From Pseudaminobacter sp040045035 (lineage in GTDB: Bacteria; Pseudomonadota; Alphaproteobacteria; Rhizobiales; Rhizobiaceae): a stretch of DNA of 64,000 bases. The stretch spans positions 310,001-374,000 of the forward strand of contig NZ_JBDZDS010000003.1 in the NCBI RefSeq assembly GCF_040045035.1, given 5' to 3'. The position numbers were made by a program, and so were the translations under genes. Positions 41,218 through 51,335 of this stretch are shown here, piece after piece (the stretch's first letter is position 1; the number at the start of each line of letters is the position of its first letter). The notes under the pieces were generated by a model. That model made no database searches and was not told the DNA's origin. It worked only from the letters and a program-made list of their open reading frames with translations.

Positions 41218-43980
41218 GTGAACGACGAAACGCCGATCCGCACCGAGGCAAGCACGCCGGCCCCAGGCAGCAGCGGCGCGACGCCGATGATGGAACAGTT
41301 TTTGGAGATCAAGGCGGCGAACCCGGATTCCCTGCTGTTCTACCGCATGGGCGACTTCTACGAGCTGTTCTTCGAGGACGCCGAGATCGCCGCCGCGGCG
41401 CTGGGCATCGTGCTCACCAAGCGCGGCAAGCACCAGGGCCAGGACATCCCGATGTGCGGCGTGCCGATCCATGCGGCCGACGACTATCTGCAGAAGCTGA
41501 TCGGGCTCGGCCACCGCGTCGCCGTCTGCGAGCAGATCGAGGACCCGGCCGAGGCCAAGAAGCGCGGCTCGAAATCGGTGGTCAAGCGCGACGTGGTGCG
41601 GCTGGTGACGCCGGGCACCATCACCGAGGACAAGCTGCTGGCGCCGGCGGAATCGAATTTCCTGATGGCGCTGGGGCGCGTGAAGGGCGGAGCGGACACA
41701 AGAGGCGGGGAGCGCGCTAGCGCGACAGGGAACCAAGCGGGCAGCTATGCGCTGGCCTGGATCGAGCTGTCGACCGGCATCTTTCGCGTGGCCGAGACGA
41801 GCGCCGACAATTTGCTGGCCGATATCTTCCGCATCGACCCGCGCGAGCTGATCCTGCCCGAGCCGGTGTTTTATGATGCCGAGCTGAAGCCGGTGTTCGA
41901 CCTTGTTGGGCGCGTGGCCAATCCGCAGCCGTCGAGCCTGTTCGACTCCGCCTCGGCGCCCGGCCGCATCGCGCGCTTCTTCGAGGTCGCGACGCCGGAC
42001 AGCTTTGGCACCTTTTCACGCGCAGAGCTTTCGGCCATCTCGGGCGTCATCGCCTATGTGGAGAAGACGCAGAAGGCAGAGCGGCCGCCTCTGTCGCGGC
42101 CCGAGCGCGAGCAGTCAGGCGCGACGCTGTTCATCGATCCGGCCACGCGGGTCAATCTGGAACTCTTGCGCACCACCAGCGGCGGCCGCGACGGCTCGCT
42201 GCTGAAGGCCATCGACCGCACGGTGACAGGTGCCGGTGCGCGGCTTTTGGCCGACCGGCTGATGTCGCCGCTGACCGATCCGAAGGCCATCGCCCAGCGG
42301 CTGGATTCGGTCGCCTTCTTCCTCGCCGAGCGGCGGGTGAGCGAAGCTCTGCGCGCCTGCCTGAAGGGCGTGTCCGACATGCCGCGCGCGCTGACCCGGC
42401 TGGCGCTGAACCGCGGCGGCCCGCGCGATCTCGGCGCGCTGCGCTCGGGTTTTGAGGCGGCGCTGGCGATACGCACGCTGTTCGCCGAAGTCGAAGTTCC
42501 GGCGGAAGTCTCCGAAGCGCTGGAAGCGATTTCGGCGCTGCCCGTTGCCTTTGCCGAGCATCTCACCGGGGCGCTGGACGACGACCTGCCGCTCTTGAAG
42601 CGCGACGGCGGCTTTGTCCGCGCCGGCTATCATGCCGAGCTCGACGAAATGCGCGCGCTGCGCGACGAGTCGCGGCGCGTGATTGCCGGCATGGAGCGCG
42701 ACCTGATCGAGGAAACCGGCATCCGCTCGCTAAAAATCCGGCACAACAATGTGCTAGGCTATTACATCGAGGTGACGGCGAACCATCAGGCGATCATGAA
42801 CGGCACGGACGAGGCCAAGGCGCGCTTCATCCACCGCCAGACCATGGCCAACGCCATGCGCTTCACCACGACCGAACTGGCCGAGATGGAGACCAAGATC
42901 GCCAATGCCGCCGACCGCGCGCTGACGATCGAGCTTGCAGCCTTCGACACGCTGGTGGCGGAAGCAGTCCGTGAGGCCGAGACGATCCGCGCCGGTGCGG
43001 CGGCCCTTGCCTCGCTCGACGTGTCGGCAGCCCTTGCGGTGCTGGCTACCAGCGAGAACTGGTGCCGGCCGCAAGTGGACGACAGCCTCGCCTTCGAGAT
43101 CGTCGGCGGCCGCCACCCGGTGGTGGAGCAGTCGCTGCGCGCGGCGGCCGAGAACGCCTTCGTCGCCAATGACTGCAACCTGTCGCCCGAAGGCGGCGCC
43201 AAGGCCGGCGCCATCTGGCTGCTGACCGGCCCCAATATGGGCGGTAAATCGACCTTCCTGCGCCAGAACGCGCTTATCGCCATTTTGGCCCAGATGGGTT
43301 CGTTCGTCCCGGCGGCAAGCGCCCATATCGGTGTCGTCGACCGGCTGTTCAGCCGCGTCGGTGCCTCGGACGACCTGGCGCGCGGACGCTCGACCTTCAT
43401 GGTCGAGATGGTGGAGACGGCGGCGATCCTCAACCAGGCGGGCGAGCGCGCGCTTGTCATCTTGGACGAGATCGGACGCGGCACGGCGACCTTCGACGGC
43501 CTGTCGATCGCCTGGGCGGCGGTGGAATATCTGCACGAGAAGAACCGCTGCCGCGCGATCTTCGCCACCCATTTCCACGAGATGACGGCGCTGGCCGAGA
43601 AGCTGCAGCGCCTGCATAACGTCACCATGCGGGTGAAGGAGTGGGAAGGCGACGTGGTCTTCCTGCACGAGGTGGGCAAGGGCGCGGCCGACCGCAGCTA
43701 CGGCGTGCAGGTGGCGCGGCTGGCCGGCCTGCCGGACGCGGTGGTGCAGCGGGCCAAGGACGTGCTGCACCAACTCGAGGCGGGTGAAACCTCCGGCAAG
43801 GCCGACCGCCTGGTCGACGACCTGCCGCTGTTCTCGGCGGCGATGAAGAAGGAACCGCCGGCGCCGGCGAAGGTCGATGTCGTGGGGGCGGCGCTTGCCG
43901 CACTCAATCTCGACGAGATGACCCCGCGCCAGGCGATGGAGGAGCTTTATCGGCTGAAGGAACTGGCGGCGCGGGGGTGA
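41218..43980 (+). CDS. mutS: DNA mismatch repair protein MutS
   Basis: A 920-residue mismatch-recognition ATPase. Domain I has PDSLLFYRMGDFYELFFEDA, containing the F-x-E-like mismatch wedge region. The ATPase has Walker A TGPNMGGKST near residue 670 and Walker B/signature DEIGRGTATFDGLSIAWA near 750. I choose GTG 41218 (MNDETPIRTEAS) because GGACGAG lies just upstream and homologues start there; ATG 41140 would add 26 dissimilar residues. It is divergent from maeB, and no mutL is nearby. Confidence 0.94.
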   Translation: MNDETPIRTEASTPAPGSSGATPMMEQFLEIKAANPDSLLFYRMGDFYELFFEDAEIAAAALGIVLTKRGKHQGQDIPMCGVPIHAADDYLQKLIGLGHRVAVCEQIEDPAEAKKRGSKSVVKRDVVRLVTPGTITEDKLLAPAESNFLMALGRVKGGADTRGGERASATGNQAGSYALAWIELSTGIFRVAETSADNLLADIFRIDPRELILPEPVFYDAELKPVFDLVGRVANPQPSSLFDSASAPGRIARFFEVATPDSFGTFSRAELSAISGVIAYVEKTQKAERPPLSRPEREQSGATLFIDPATRVNLELLRTTSGGRDGSLLKAIDRTVTGAGARLLADRLMSPLTDPKAIAQRLDSVAFFLAERRVSEALRACLKGVSDMPRALTRLALNRGGPRDLGALRSGFEAALAIRTLFAEVEVPAEVSEALEAISALPVAFAEHLTGALDDDLPLLKRDGGFVRAGYHAELDEMRALRDESRRVIAGMERDLIEETGIRSLKIRHNNVLGYYIEVTANHQAIMNGTDEAKARFIHRQTMANAMRFTTTELAEMETKIANAADRALTIELAAFDTLVAEAVREAETIRAGAAALASLDVSAALAVLATSENWCRPQVDDSLAFEIVGGRHPVVEQSLRAAAENAFVANDCNLSPEGGAKAGAIWLLTGPNMGGKSTFLRQNALIAILAQMGSFVPAASAHIGVVDRLFSRVGASDDLARGRSTFMVEMVETAAILNQAGERALVILDEIGRGTATFDGLSIAWAAVEYLHEKNRCRAIFATHFHEMTALAEKLQRLHNVTMRVKEWEGDVVFLHEVGKGAADRSYGVQVARLAGLPDAVVQRAKDVLHQLEAGETSGKADRLVDDLPLFSAAMKKEPPAPAKVDVVGAALAALNLDEMTPRQAMEELYRLKELAARG

Positions 43981-43989
43981 TTTCGACCC

Positions 43990-44961
43990 TCACTCCGTCC
44001 ACACGGCATCGCCCCAATCGAGCTTGCGTGCGGCCTTGAAGGTGGCGCCGTCGCGGCGGGTGAGCAGGCGGTCGCCGGCGGTGCCCTCGGCGTCGCACAG
44101 CTTTAGCCGCACCATGCCGCTTGAGGCATGCGGTGGCGCCAGCACTCGCGCCTCAAACACCTCGCCCGCGTGCCGCGAGGCGGCGACGTAGATGAATTTT
44201 TCGTCTTCCCACGGCACCTCGCCGCCCTTGGCCAGACGGTGCAGGCGCGAGCGGGCGACGCGGCGGGAGAAATGGCACCAGTCGGGCGCGACGAGCGGGC
44301 ATGCCTGCCGGTGCGGACAGGGCGCGACGAGATGCGCGCCGGCCTCGATCAGCCGTGCGCGGACGCGCAAGATGCGCTGCCAGCCGGCCGGCGTGCCGGG
44401 CTCGACGATGACCAGCGTGTCGCCCGTCAGCGCCCATAGCCGGTCGACCAGCGGCTCGATCTTTTCAGGTGGCAACTCGTCCAGCACATAGGCGAGCGTA
44501 ACGAGATCGGCGCGTTTTAGGTCCGGAAATTTCCCCATCACATCGGCGGCCAGGTAGCGCGCGGTGACGGGCTCGGCGTGGCGGGCGAGGTCCGCGCCCA
44601 CGGCGCGGATGGCCGGGCTCGCCTCGACCAGCGTGGCATCCTCAATGCTGTCCCAGCAGTCGCGCGCCGCCCAGAACACCGTGCCGGGACCGGCGCCGAC
44701 ATCGATGAGGCTGCGCGGGCCGAAGTCCGCGCGGACTTCGGCAACGCTTTCAAGGCTGGCGCGCACCGCCGCATAGGTCGCCGGCAGGCGCGTCGCCAGA
44801 TAGGCTTTTGCCGCCAGATCGTCCGACAGGTGCAGCCGCCCGTCGCGCGTCTCGGCGCGGTAGCGACGCGACAGCACCTCCGCCGCCTGCTTGAGCGTCG
44901 GCAGCGGCACGCCTTCGAGCGCCTTGTCGACCGCCTGGCGAAGGGCTGCGGGAAGTTCCAT
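43990..44961 (-). CDS. Rsm22-type small ribosomal subunit methyltransferase-like protein
   Basis: A 323-residue SAM-dependent methyltransferase-fold protein of the Rsm22 family (related to the yeast mitochondrial ribosome factor). LIDVGAGPGTVFWAA is the SAM loop and VTLAYVLDELP motif IV. The C-terminal CPHRQACPLVAPDWCHFSRR is the cysteine-rich metal-binding segment of the family, followed by WEDEKFIYVA. The role is probably in ribosome small-subunit assembly; the methyl target is unknown. Its stop faces mutS with only 9 bases between, and the Hsp70-like gene lies 17 bases upstream on the same strand. Confidence 0.85.
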   Translation of the reverse strand: MELPAALRQAVDKALEGVPLPTLKQAAEVLSRRYRAETRDGRLHLSDDLAAKAYLATRLPATYAAVRASLESVAEVRADFGPRSLIDVGAGPGTVFWAARDCWDSIEDATLVEASPAIRAVGADLARHAEPVTARYLAADVMGKFPDLKRADLVTLAYVLDELPPEKIEPLVDRLWALTGDTLVIVEPGTPAGWQRILRVRARLIEAGAHLVAPCPHRQACPLVAPDWCHFSRRVARSRLHRLAKGGEVPWEDEKFIYVAASRHAGEVFEARVLAPPHASSGMVRLKLCDAEGTAGDRLLTRRDGATFKAARKLDWGDAVWTE

Positions 44962-44978
44962 GCCTGCTAAAATCCCTC

Positions 44979-46241
44979 TCAGGCGGTGCCGAATTTGCGG
45001 GCCGCATCGAGCGACAGCCCGAGCCCGACCGAGCCGAACATATCGCCCTGCACCACCGTTGCACCCGGAAAAAGCGACAGCAGGCGGTTTTTGAGCATTG
45101 GAATGGCCGTCGAGCCGCCGGTGAGGAACAGCGTGGTGATGCGCTGGGCCTCGACGCCGGCGTCGGCAAGCGTCTTCTGCACCGTGTTCGCGACCCGCTC
45201 GACCGCCGCATCGATCGCCTCGTCGAGGCCGGCGCGCGTGACCGGCAGCGACAGCGTCTCCTCGGTCAGTTTCACGGTCATTGAGGTGTCGTCGCGGTCG
45301 GTGAGGTCGATCTTGGCGCGCTCCACCGTGCCGGCCAGCGCGTGGCCCTGGCGGTTGGCGACGATGTCGATCATGCGGTCAACCAGCTCAGGCTTTGCGG
45401 CCTCGTAGCGGATCTGGCGCAGGTCGGTCATGGCCTTCGGCGTATAGAGCATGTTGATGCGCTGCCAGGTGGCGAGGTCGTTGAAATAGCCGGCGGGCAG
45501 GTTGCGCTTGCCGTCCTTGGTTTGGGTCTTGTAGCCGAGCTCGGGCATCAGATGCGCGACCGACAGCAGCCGGTCGAAATCGGTGCCGCCGATATGCACG
45601 CCGGTGCTGGCGAGGATGTCGTCCTTGCGGTCGGCCGCGCGCGCCCGCTCGGGCGAGACGCGCACGATGGAGAAGTCGGAGGTGCCGCCGCCGATGTCGA
45701 TGATCAGCGCCAGCTCCTCGCGCGTGACGCTCTGCTCGTAGTCGAGTGCGGCGGCGATCGGCTCGAACTGGAAGGCGATGTGCTTGAAACCCTGCGCGCG
45801 GGCGGCCGCTTCCAGCTGGTTCTGCGCGTCGCGGTCGGCGGCCTCGTCCTCGTCGACGAAATGCACCGGGCGGCCGAGCACGACGCTTTCGATGTCCGCG
45901 CCGACTTCGGCATCCAGCTGGTTCTTCAGGTTGGCGATGAAGGTGCCGATGATGTCGGAGAAGGCGAGATAGCGCGCCTTGATGCGCGTCTTCTCGTGGA
46001 TCAGCGAGGAGCCCAGCACGCTTTTGAGCGCGCGCAGCAGGCGGCCCTCGGCATTCTCGGTGTAGTCGGCGATCGCGCGGCGGCCGAAATAGGTGCCGTT
46101 ATCCTCGAAATTGTAGAAGACGGCGCTGGGCATGGCGACATGCTCGCCTTCGAGCGGCACCAGCTTCGGGCGGCCGCCGTGCATGTAACCGACCGTGGAG
46201 TTGGACGTGCCAAAGTCGATGCCACCGCTGATCGGTTTCAT
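44979..46241 (-). CDS. Short Hsp70-family protein (YegD-like)
   Basis: A 420-residue protein made of the actin-like Hsp70 nucleotide-binding domain only. Visible are GGIDFGTSNSTVGYM (phosphate 1), LIIDIGGGTSDFSIVRV (phosphate 2) and LFLTGGSTAIPML (adenosine). It lacks the C-terminal substrate-binding domain of DnaK, like E. coli YegD. ATG 46241 follows AAGGA; a longer upstream frame has no similarity. It precedes the Rsm22-type gene by 17 bases, and the two are probably co-transcribed. Client and partner proteins are unknown. Confidence 0.87.
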   Translation of the reverse strand: MKPISGGIDFGTSNSTVGYMHGGRPKLVPLEGEHVAMPSAVFYNFEDNGTYFGRRAIADYTENAEGRLLRALKSVLGSSLIHEKTRIKARYLAFSDIIGTFIANLKNQLDAEVGADIESVVLGRPVHFVDEDEAADRDAQNQLEAAARAQGFKHIAFQFEPIAAALDYEQSVTREELALIIDIGGGTSDFSIVRVSPERARAADRKDDILASTGVHIGGTDFDRLLSVAHLMPELGYKTQTKDGKRNLPAGYFNDLATWQRINMLYTPKAMTDLRQIRYEAAKPELVDRMIDIVANRQGHALAGTVERAKIDLTDRDDTSMTVKLTEETLSLPVTRAGLDEAIDAAVERVANTVQKTLADAGVEAQRITTLFLTGGSTAIPMLKNRLLSLFPGATVVQGDMFGSVGLGLSLDAARKFGTA

Positions 46242-46431
46242 GGGATTTTCCTTGTGCGAGATGACGGCCCGGCGCGGGGGAGAGAGGCGGTTACACAAGC
46301 CGCGCGGCAATGTCGAGGCGGCCGGCCAATTTTTCTGCGCGACCAAAAAGCGCCGCAAACGCACGCCCCATACCCAGGGGGTGAAAAAAGAGCTATAGAC
46401 GCCGCCCTGAAAGCGAGGCTTTTAATCAGGC

Positions 46432-49230
46432 ATGGCGAAGATACCCCTGAAGCTCGACGAACTGATCGACGGTGCACAGCTGCGCCGCGATCTGGCGGCG
46501 CTGACGGACGAAACCGGCGGCGACGGGGCGAGCGCGGAAGTGCGCAGGCGCGTGCTGCAGCTTCTGAAGGAGCGCAACGCGGCCGGCCGGGCGGTGGTGG
46601 AACGCATGCTGCGCGAGGACGGCGGCGGCACGGCCTGCGCGGCCCGGCTCTCGCACCTGATGGACGAGATCATCCGCGCGCTCTACGACTTTGCCGCCAC
46701 CCATGTCTATCACGCCCGCAACCACTCCTCGGCCGAGCGCATGGCGGTGGTGGCGGTGGGCGGCTACGGGCGCGGCACGCTGGCGCCGGGCTCCGACATC
46801 GACCTGCTGTTCCTGCTGCCCTACAAGCAGACGCCCTGGGGCGAGCAGGTGGTGGAGTACATGCTCTACATGCTGTGGGACATGGGCCTGAAGGTCGGCC
46901 ACGCCACCCGCAACATCGACGAATGCCTGCGCCTGTCGCGGGACGACATCACCATCCGCACCGCGATCCTCGACGCGCGCTTCCTGTGGGGCGAGGAGAA
47001 GCTCTACCGCGAGCTGCTCACCCGCTTCGACAAGTCGGTGGTGAAGGGCACCGGCCCCGAATTCGTCCACGCCAAGCTCGCCGAGCGCGACGAGCGCCAC
47101 GCCAAGGCCGGCGAAAGCCGCTATCTGGTCGAGCCCAACGTCAAGGACGGCAAGGGCGGCCTGCGCGACCTGCAGACGCTGTTCTGGATCGGCAAGTATT
47201 TCTACCGTGTGCGCAGCGGCGAGGAGCTGGTGAACAAGGGCGTGCTCACCCGCGCCGAATACAACCAGTTCCTGAAGGCCGAGGACTTCCTCTGGGCGGT
47301 GCGCTGCCACATGCACTTCCTGACCGGCAAGGCCGAGGAACGCCTGCATTTCGACATCCAGCGCGACATCGCCGAACGGCTCGGCTACACCAGCCATCCC
47401 GGCCTGTCGGCGGTCGAGCGCTTCATGAAGCACTACTTCCTGATCGCCAAGACGGTGGGCGACCTCACCCGCATCTTCTGCGCCGGGCTGGAGGAGGAGC
47501 AGGCCAAGCACGTGCCGGGCCTCAACCACCTGTTCCCGACCTTCACGCGGCGCCAGCGCAAGCTCGCCGGCACCAGCGACTTCATCGTCGACAACCACCG
47601 CATCAACGTGGCCGACGACCAGGTCTTCGTGCGCGATCCGGTGAACCTGCTGAGGCTGTTCTGGTTCGCCGACAAGCACGGGCTGGAATACCACCCCGAC
47701 GCGCTGAAGCTGCTCACCCGCTCGCTTTCGCTGGTCGACAAGACGCTGCGCCGCAACAAGGAAGCCAACCGGCTGTTCCTCGACGTCCTGACGTCGGACC
47801 GCAACCCCGAGCTCAACATGCGGCGCATGAACGAGGCCGGCTTGCTCGGCAAGCTGATCCCGGATTTCGGCCGCATCGTCGCGATGATGCAGTTCAACAT
47901 GTATCACCACTACACGGTCGACGAGCACCTGCTGCGCTGCATCGGCGTGCTGTCGGAGCTGGAGCGCGGCGGCGGCGAGAAGATCCATCCGCTCTCCCAT
48001 TCGCTGATGGAAGGGCTGAAGAAGAAGCGCGAGGCGCTTTACGTGGCCGTGCTCCTGCACGACATCGCCAAGGGCCGGCCAGAGGACCATTCCGAGGCAG
48101 GCGCAAAGATCGCCCGGCGCATCTGCCCGCACATGGGCCTGTCGCCCGCCGACACCGAGACCGTGGCCTGGCTGGTGGAGAAGCATCTGGTCATGTCCAT
48201 GACGGCGCAGACGCGCGACCTCAACGACCGCAAGACCATCGAGGATTTCGCCGACGTGGTGCAGTCGGTGGAGCGCATGAAGCTGCTTTTGGTGCTGACC
48301 GTCTGCGACATTCGCGGCGTTGGGCCGGGCGTGTGGAACGGCTGGAAGGGCCAGCTCCTCCGCACGCTCTATTACGAGACCGAGCTGCTTTTAACCGGCG
48401 GCTTCTCGGAAGTCTCGCGGGCGCAGCGCGCCGGCGAGGCGCGCGAGGCGCTGGCCGCCGCCCTCTCGGACTGGCCGGAAGCCGATCGCAGGCGGCTCGT
48501 CGACCTTCATTACGAAAACTATCTGCTGGCCGTCGACCCCAGGGACCAGGTCCGGCACGCCAACTTCATCCGCGTGGCCGACGTGGAGGGACGCAAGCTC
48601 GCCACCATGGTCAAGACGCACGAATTCGAGGCGGTGACCGAGATCACCGTGCTGGCGCCCGACCATCCGCGCCTGCTCTCGGTGATCGCGGGCGCATGCG
48701 CCGCAGCCGGCGGCAACATCGTCGACGCGCAGATCTTCACCACCTCCGACGGTCGCGCGCTGGACACAATCCTGATCAACCGCGAATTCGACCGCGACGA
48801 GGACGAGCGGCGGCGCGCCGAGCGCGTCGGCCAGCTGATCGAGGACGTGCTGGCGGGCCGGGCCTGGCTGCCCGAGATGATCGAAAAGCGCGCCAAGCAG
48901 AAGCGCGGCGCCAAGGCCTTCCGCCGCGAGCCGCGGGTGGACATCCGCAACACGCTGTCCAACCGCTTCACGGTCATCGACGTGCACTGCCTCGACCGGC
49001 CGGGGCTGCTGTCGGAGATCACGGGAGCGCTGTCGGACCTGTCGCTCGACATCGCTTCCGCCCACATCACCACTTTCGGCGAGAAGGTGATCGACACCTT
49101 CTACGTCACCGACCTGACCGGCCAGAAGATCGACAACCCGACGCGGCTGCAGGCCATTCGCGACAGGCTGCTGGCGACGCTGCAGGGCGAGGCCGCCCAG
49201 CGCGGCGCCAAGGCCAAGGCGACTGTGTAG
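46432..49230 (+). CDS. glnD: Bifunctional uridylyltransferase/uridylyl-removing enzyme GlnD
   Basis: A 932-residue nitrogen sensor that uridylylates PII (GlnB/GlnK) when glutamine is low and removes UMP when it is high. Order of domains: nucleotidyltransferase with PGSDIDLLFLLPY near residue 120, linker, HD hydrolase with LLHDIAKGRPEDHSE near 541, then two ACT glutamine-binding domains starting near 735 (TEITVLAPDHPRLL) and 845 (TVIDVHCLDRPGLL). All key residues appear intact. It is followed by murJ in the same direction after about 190 bases. Confidence 0.95.
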   Translation: MAKIPLKLDELIDGAQLRRDLAALTDETGGDGASAEVRRRVLQLLKERNAAGRAVVERMLREDGGGTACAARLSHLMDEIIRALYDFAATHVYHARNHSSAERMAVVAVGGYGRGTLAPGSDIDLLFLLPYKQTPWGEQVVEYMLYMLWDMGLKVGHATRNIDECLRLSRDDITIRTAILDARFLWGEEKLYRELLTRFDKSVVKGTGPEFVHAKLAERDERHAKAGESRYLVEPNVKDGKGGLRDLQTLFWIGKYFYRVRSGEELVNKGVLTRAEYNQFLKAEDFLWAVRCHMHFLTGKAEERLHFDIQRDIAERLGYTSHPGLSAVERFMKHYFLIAKTVGDLTRIFCAGLEEEQAKHVPGLNHLFPTFTRRQRKLAGTSDFIVDNHRINVADDQVFVRDPVNLLRLFWFADKHGLEYHPDALKLLTRSLSLVDKTLRRNKEANRLFLDVLTSDRNPELNMRRMNEAGLLGKLIPDFGRIVAMMQFNMYHHYTVDEHLLRCIGVLSELERGGGEKIHPLSHSLMEGLKKKREALYVAVLLHDIAKGRPEDHSEAGAKIARRICPHMGLSPADTETVAWLVEKHLVMSMTAQTRDLNDRKTIEDFADVVQSVERMKLLLVLTVCDIRGVGPGVWNGWKGQLLRTLYYETELLLTGGFSEVSRAQRAGEAREALAAALSDWPEADRRRLVDLHYENYLLAVDPRDQVRHANFIRVADVEGRKLATMVKTHEFEAVTEITVLAPDHPRLLSVIAGACAAAGGNIVDAQIFTTSDGRALDTILINREFDRDEDERRRAERVGQLIEDVLAGRAWLPEMIEKRAKQKRGAKAFRREPRVDIRNTLSNRFTVIDVHCLDRPGLLSEITGALSDLSLDIASAHITTFGEKVIDTFYVTDLTGQKIDNPTRLQAIRDRLLATLQGEAAQRGAKAKATV

Positions 49231-49299
49231 TGGAGGCCATGGATTCGAATTTCGCAGCCGAGTCTGCCCTGCCTTTCCCTCATGAGATCGGGGCGAGGT

Positions 49300-49316
49300 G
49301 GTTTGCGAAGCAAACC
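49300..49316. repeat. Short palindrome shared with repeat B
   Basis: GGTTTGC-GAA-GCAAACC lies in the glnD-murJ gap, and the surrounding GGTGGTTTGCGAAGCAAACC also occurs inside the element at 55621-55796 (palindrome 55769-55785). It is a fragment of the same repeat family. Confidence 0.6.
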
Positions 49317-49423
49317 GGAGAGAGGGCTGCGGCCAGCGTCGAGCGAAGCTCGCTGTTCGTTACCCCTGCACGGCAGCAAGTCAGCCCAACAACACCATTC
49401 GATCAAAACGGATCGTCGCACGC

Positions 49424-51010
49424 ATGAGCCTGGTCAAAAAATTCGCCACCGTCGCATCCGGCACGCTGATGAGCCGCCTGTTCGGCTTCGTCCGCGAGAT
49501 GCTGATGGCGGCGGCGATCGGCACCGGGCCGGTGGCGGACGCCTTCTATGCGGCCTTCCAGTTTCCCAACACCTTCCGCCGGCTGTTTGCCGAGGGGGCC
49601 TTCAACGCCGCCTTCGTGCCGCTCTTCGCCAAGGAGATCGAGGCCCACGGCACGGAAGGCGCCAAGCGCTTTTCGGAAGAAGTGTTCGGCGTGCTGTTCA
49701 CGGCGCTGCTGGCGCTGACCATCGTCATGGAACTGGCCATGCCGCTTCTGGTGCGCTTTCTCATTGCGCCGGGCTTCTCGGACAACCCGCAGAAACACGA
49801 CCTGACGGTGGCGCTCGCCACCATCATGTTCCCCTATCTCATCTGCATGTCGCTGGCGGCGATGATGAGCGGCATGCTGAACTCGCTGCGCCGCTATTTC
49901 GCCGCCGCGATCGCGCCGGTGTTCCTCAACATCATCCTGATCGCAGTGCTGGCCAATGGCTGGTACAGGGGCCATGACAGCCTGGCGGTCGGCTATGCGC
50001 TGTCCTGGGGCGTGCTGGCGGCGGGCATCGTGCAGCTTGCCATCGTCTGGATCGCGGTGCGCCATGCCGGCATCTCGATCGGCTTTCGCCGCCCGCGCCT
50101 GACGCCCAACGTCAAGCGGCTCCTGATCCTTGCCCTGCCGGCGGCGATCACCGGCGGCATCACCCAGATCAACCAGCTCATCGGCACGGCCATCGCCTCC
50201 GGCCAGAACAGTGCCGTTTCCTCGCTGGCGCTTGCCGACCGCGTCTACCAGCTACCGCTCGGCGTGGTGGGCGTTGCCGTCGCCATCGTGCTGCTGCCGG
50301 AACTGGCGCGCGCGCTAAAATCCGGCAACCTCAAGGAAGCGGCCAATCTGCAGAACCGTTCGGTCGAGTTCACGCTGTTCTTGACCCTGCCGGCGGCAGC
50401 CGCGCTGCTGGTGATGTCGGAGCCGATCGTGCGCGTGCTCTATGAGCGCGGCCAGTTCGCGGCCAGCAACAGCACGCCGACGGTTGCAGCGATCCTCGCC
50501 ATCTTCGGCCTCGGCCTGCCGGCCTTCGTTCTGATCAAGGCGTTCACGCCCGGCTATTTTGCCCGGGAGGACACGCGCACGCCGATGATTTTTGCGGCCG
50601 TCTCGGTGGCGGTGAACATCTCGCTGGCGCTCGCCCTGTTCCCGACCATGGGCGCGCCCGGCATCGCCACTGCCTCGGCCGTGGCCGGCTGGGTCAATGC
50701 GGCCATGCTGCTTGCCGTACTGATCCGCCGCGGCCACTGGGGCGCCGACATTCCGCTCCTGACCCGCATTCCCCGCCTGGTCCTGGCGGCGGCCGTGATG
50801 GCCGGCGTGCTCCATATGGCGGTGGCCAGGCTGGAGCCCTACCTCGCCTCCTCCGCGCCGCTCCATACGCAGGCGCTGACGCTCGCCGTTCTGGTCTCCG
50901 CCGGGAGCGTGATCTATTTCGCCGTCGCCTTCGGCATCGGCGGCGCCAGCCTCGGCATGATCCGCCGCAACATCAAGCGTGGCGCGGCAAGCTCGCAGGC
51001 GGGGGAGTAG
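49424..51010 (+). CDS. murJ: Lipid II flippase MurJ (MviN)
   Basis: A 528-residue inner-membrane protein with about 14 helices that flips lipid II for peptidoglycan synthesis. SGTLMSRLFGFVREMLMAAAIG at the N-terminus and FQFPNTFRRLFAEGAFNAAFVP in the first loop are the MurJ signatures, with conserved arginines facing the cavity. ATG 49424 (MSLVKKFATV) fits homologues; an open frame upstream reads through repeat sequence. It converges on the higBA pair with 10 bases between stops. Confidence 0.93.
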   Translation: MSLVKKFATVASGTLMSRLFGFVREMLMAAAIGTGPVADAFYAAFQFPNTFRRLFAEGAFNAAFVPLFAKEIEAHGTEGAKRFSEEVFGVLFTALLALTIVMELAMPLLVRFLIAPGFSDNPQKHDLTVALATIMFPYLICMSLAAMMSGMLNSLRRYFAAAIAPVFLNIILIAVLANGWYRGHDSLAVGYALSWGVLAAGIVQLAIVWIAVRHAGISIGFRRPRLTPNVKRLLILALPAAITGGITQINQLIGTAIASGQNSAVSSLALADRVYQLPLGVVGVAVAIVLLPELARALKSGNLKEAANLQNRSVEFTLFLTLPAAAALLVMSEPIVRVLYERGQFAASNSTPTVAAILAIFGLGLPAFVLIKAFTPGYFAREDTRTPMIFAAVSVAVNISLALALFPTMGAPGIATASAVAGWVNAAMLLAVLIRRGHWGADIPLLTRIPRLVLAAAVMAGVLHMAVARLEPYLASSAPLHTQALTLAVLVSAGSVIYFAVAFGIGGASLGMIRRNIKRGAASSQAGE

Positions 51011-51020
51011 GCGCGCCGCT

Positions 51021-51335
51021 TCAGGCGGCGTGCGGTTGGATTTTTGAAAGTTCGTCGCCAAGGCGGCGCTTCTGCTCCATCAGCTCGAAGTCGTGTTGCA
51101 GGCCAAGGAAAAAACCCTCGGAGACGCCGAAATAGCGAGCCAGCCGCAGGTCGGTGTCGGCGGTGACGGCGCGCTTGCCCAATACGATCTCGTTGATGCG
51201 GCGCGGCGGAACACCGATGGCACGCGCCAACGCATTCTGGCTCAGCCCCATGGGTTGAAGAAACTCGGACAGCAGGATTTCGCCGGCATGGGGGTTGTGG
51301 AGCAAATCTTCAGTGGTAGTCGGTGATTTCGACAT
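51021..51335 (-). CDS. higA: HigA-type antitoxin (XRE family)
   Basis: A 104-residue helix-turn-helix protein with HAGEILLSEFLQPMGLSQNALARAIGV and RRINEIVLGKRAVTADTDLRLARYFG, the HigA/VapI family pattern. It neutralises the HigB toxin and represses the operon. It is the second gene of a toxin-first pair, starting 26 bases inside the toxin gene, which couples their translation. The likely operator is the palindrome at 51598-51622. Confidence 0.92.
   Translation of the reverse strand: MSKSPTTTEDLLHNPHAGEILLSEFLQPMGLSQNALARAIGVPPRRINEIVLGKRAVTADTDLRLARYFGVSEGFFLGLQHDFELMEQKRRLGDELSKIQPHAA

Noticed and set aside
45342..49427. A 1361-codon forward open frame overlapping glnD
   Set aside because: It runs out of frame through the antisense of the Hsp70-like gene and through glnD, is arginine/proline/alanine-rich without any family motif, and is a high-GC shadow of glnD.
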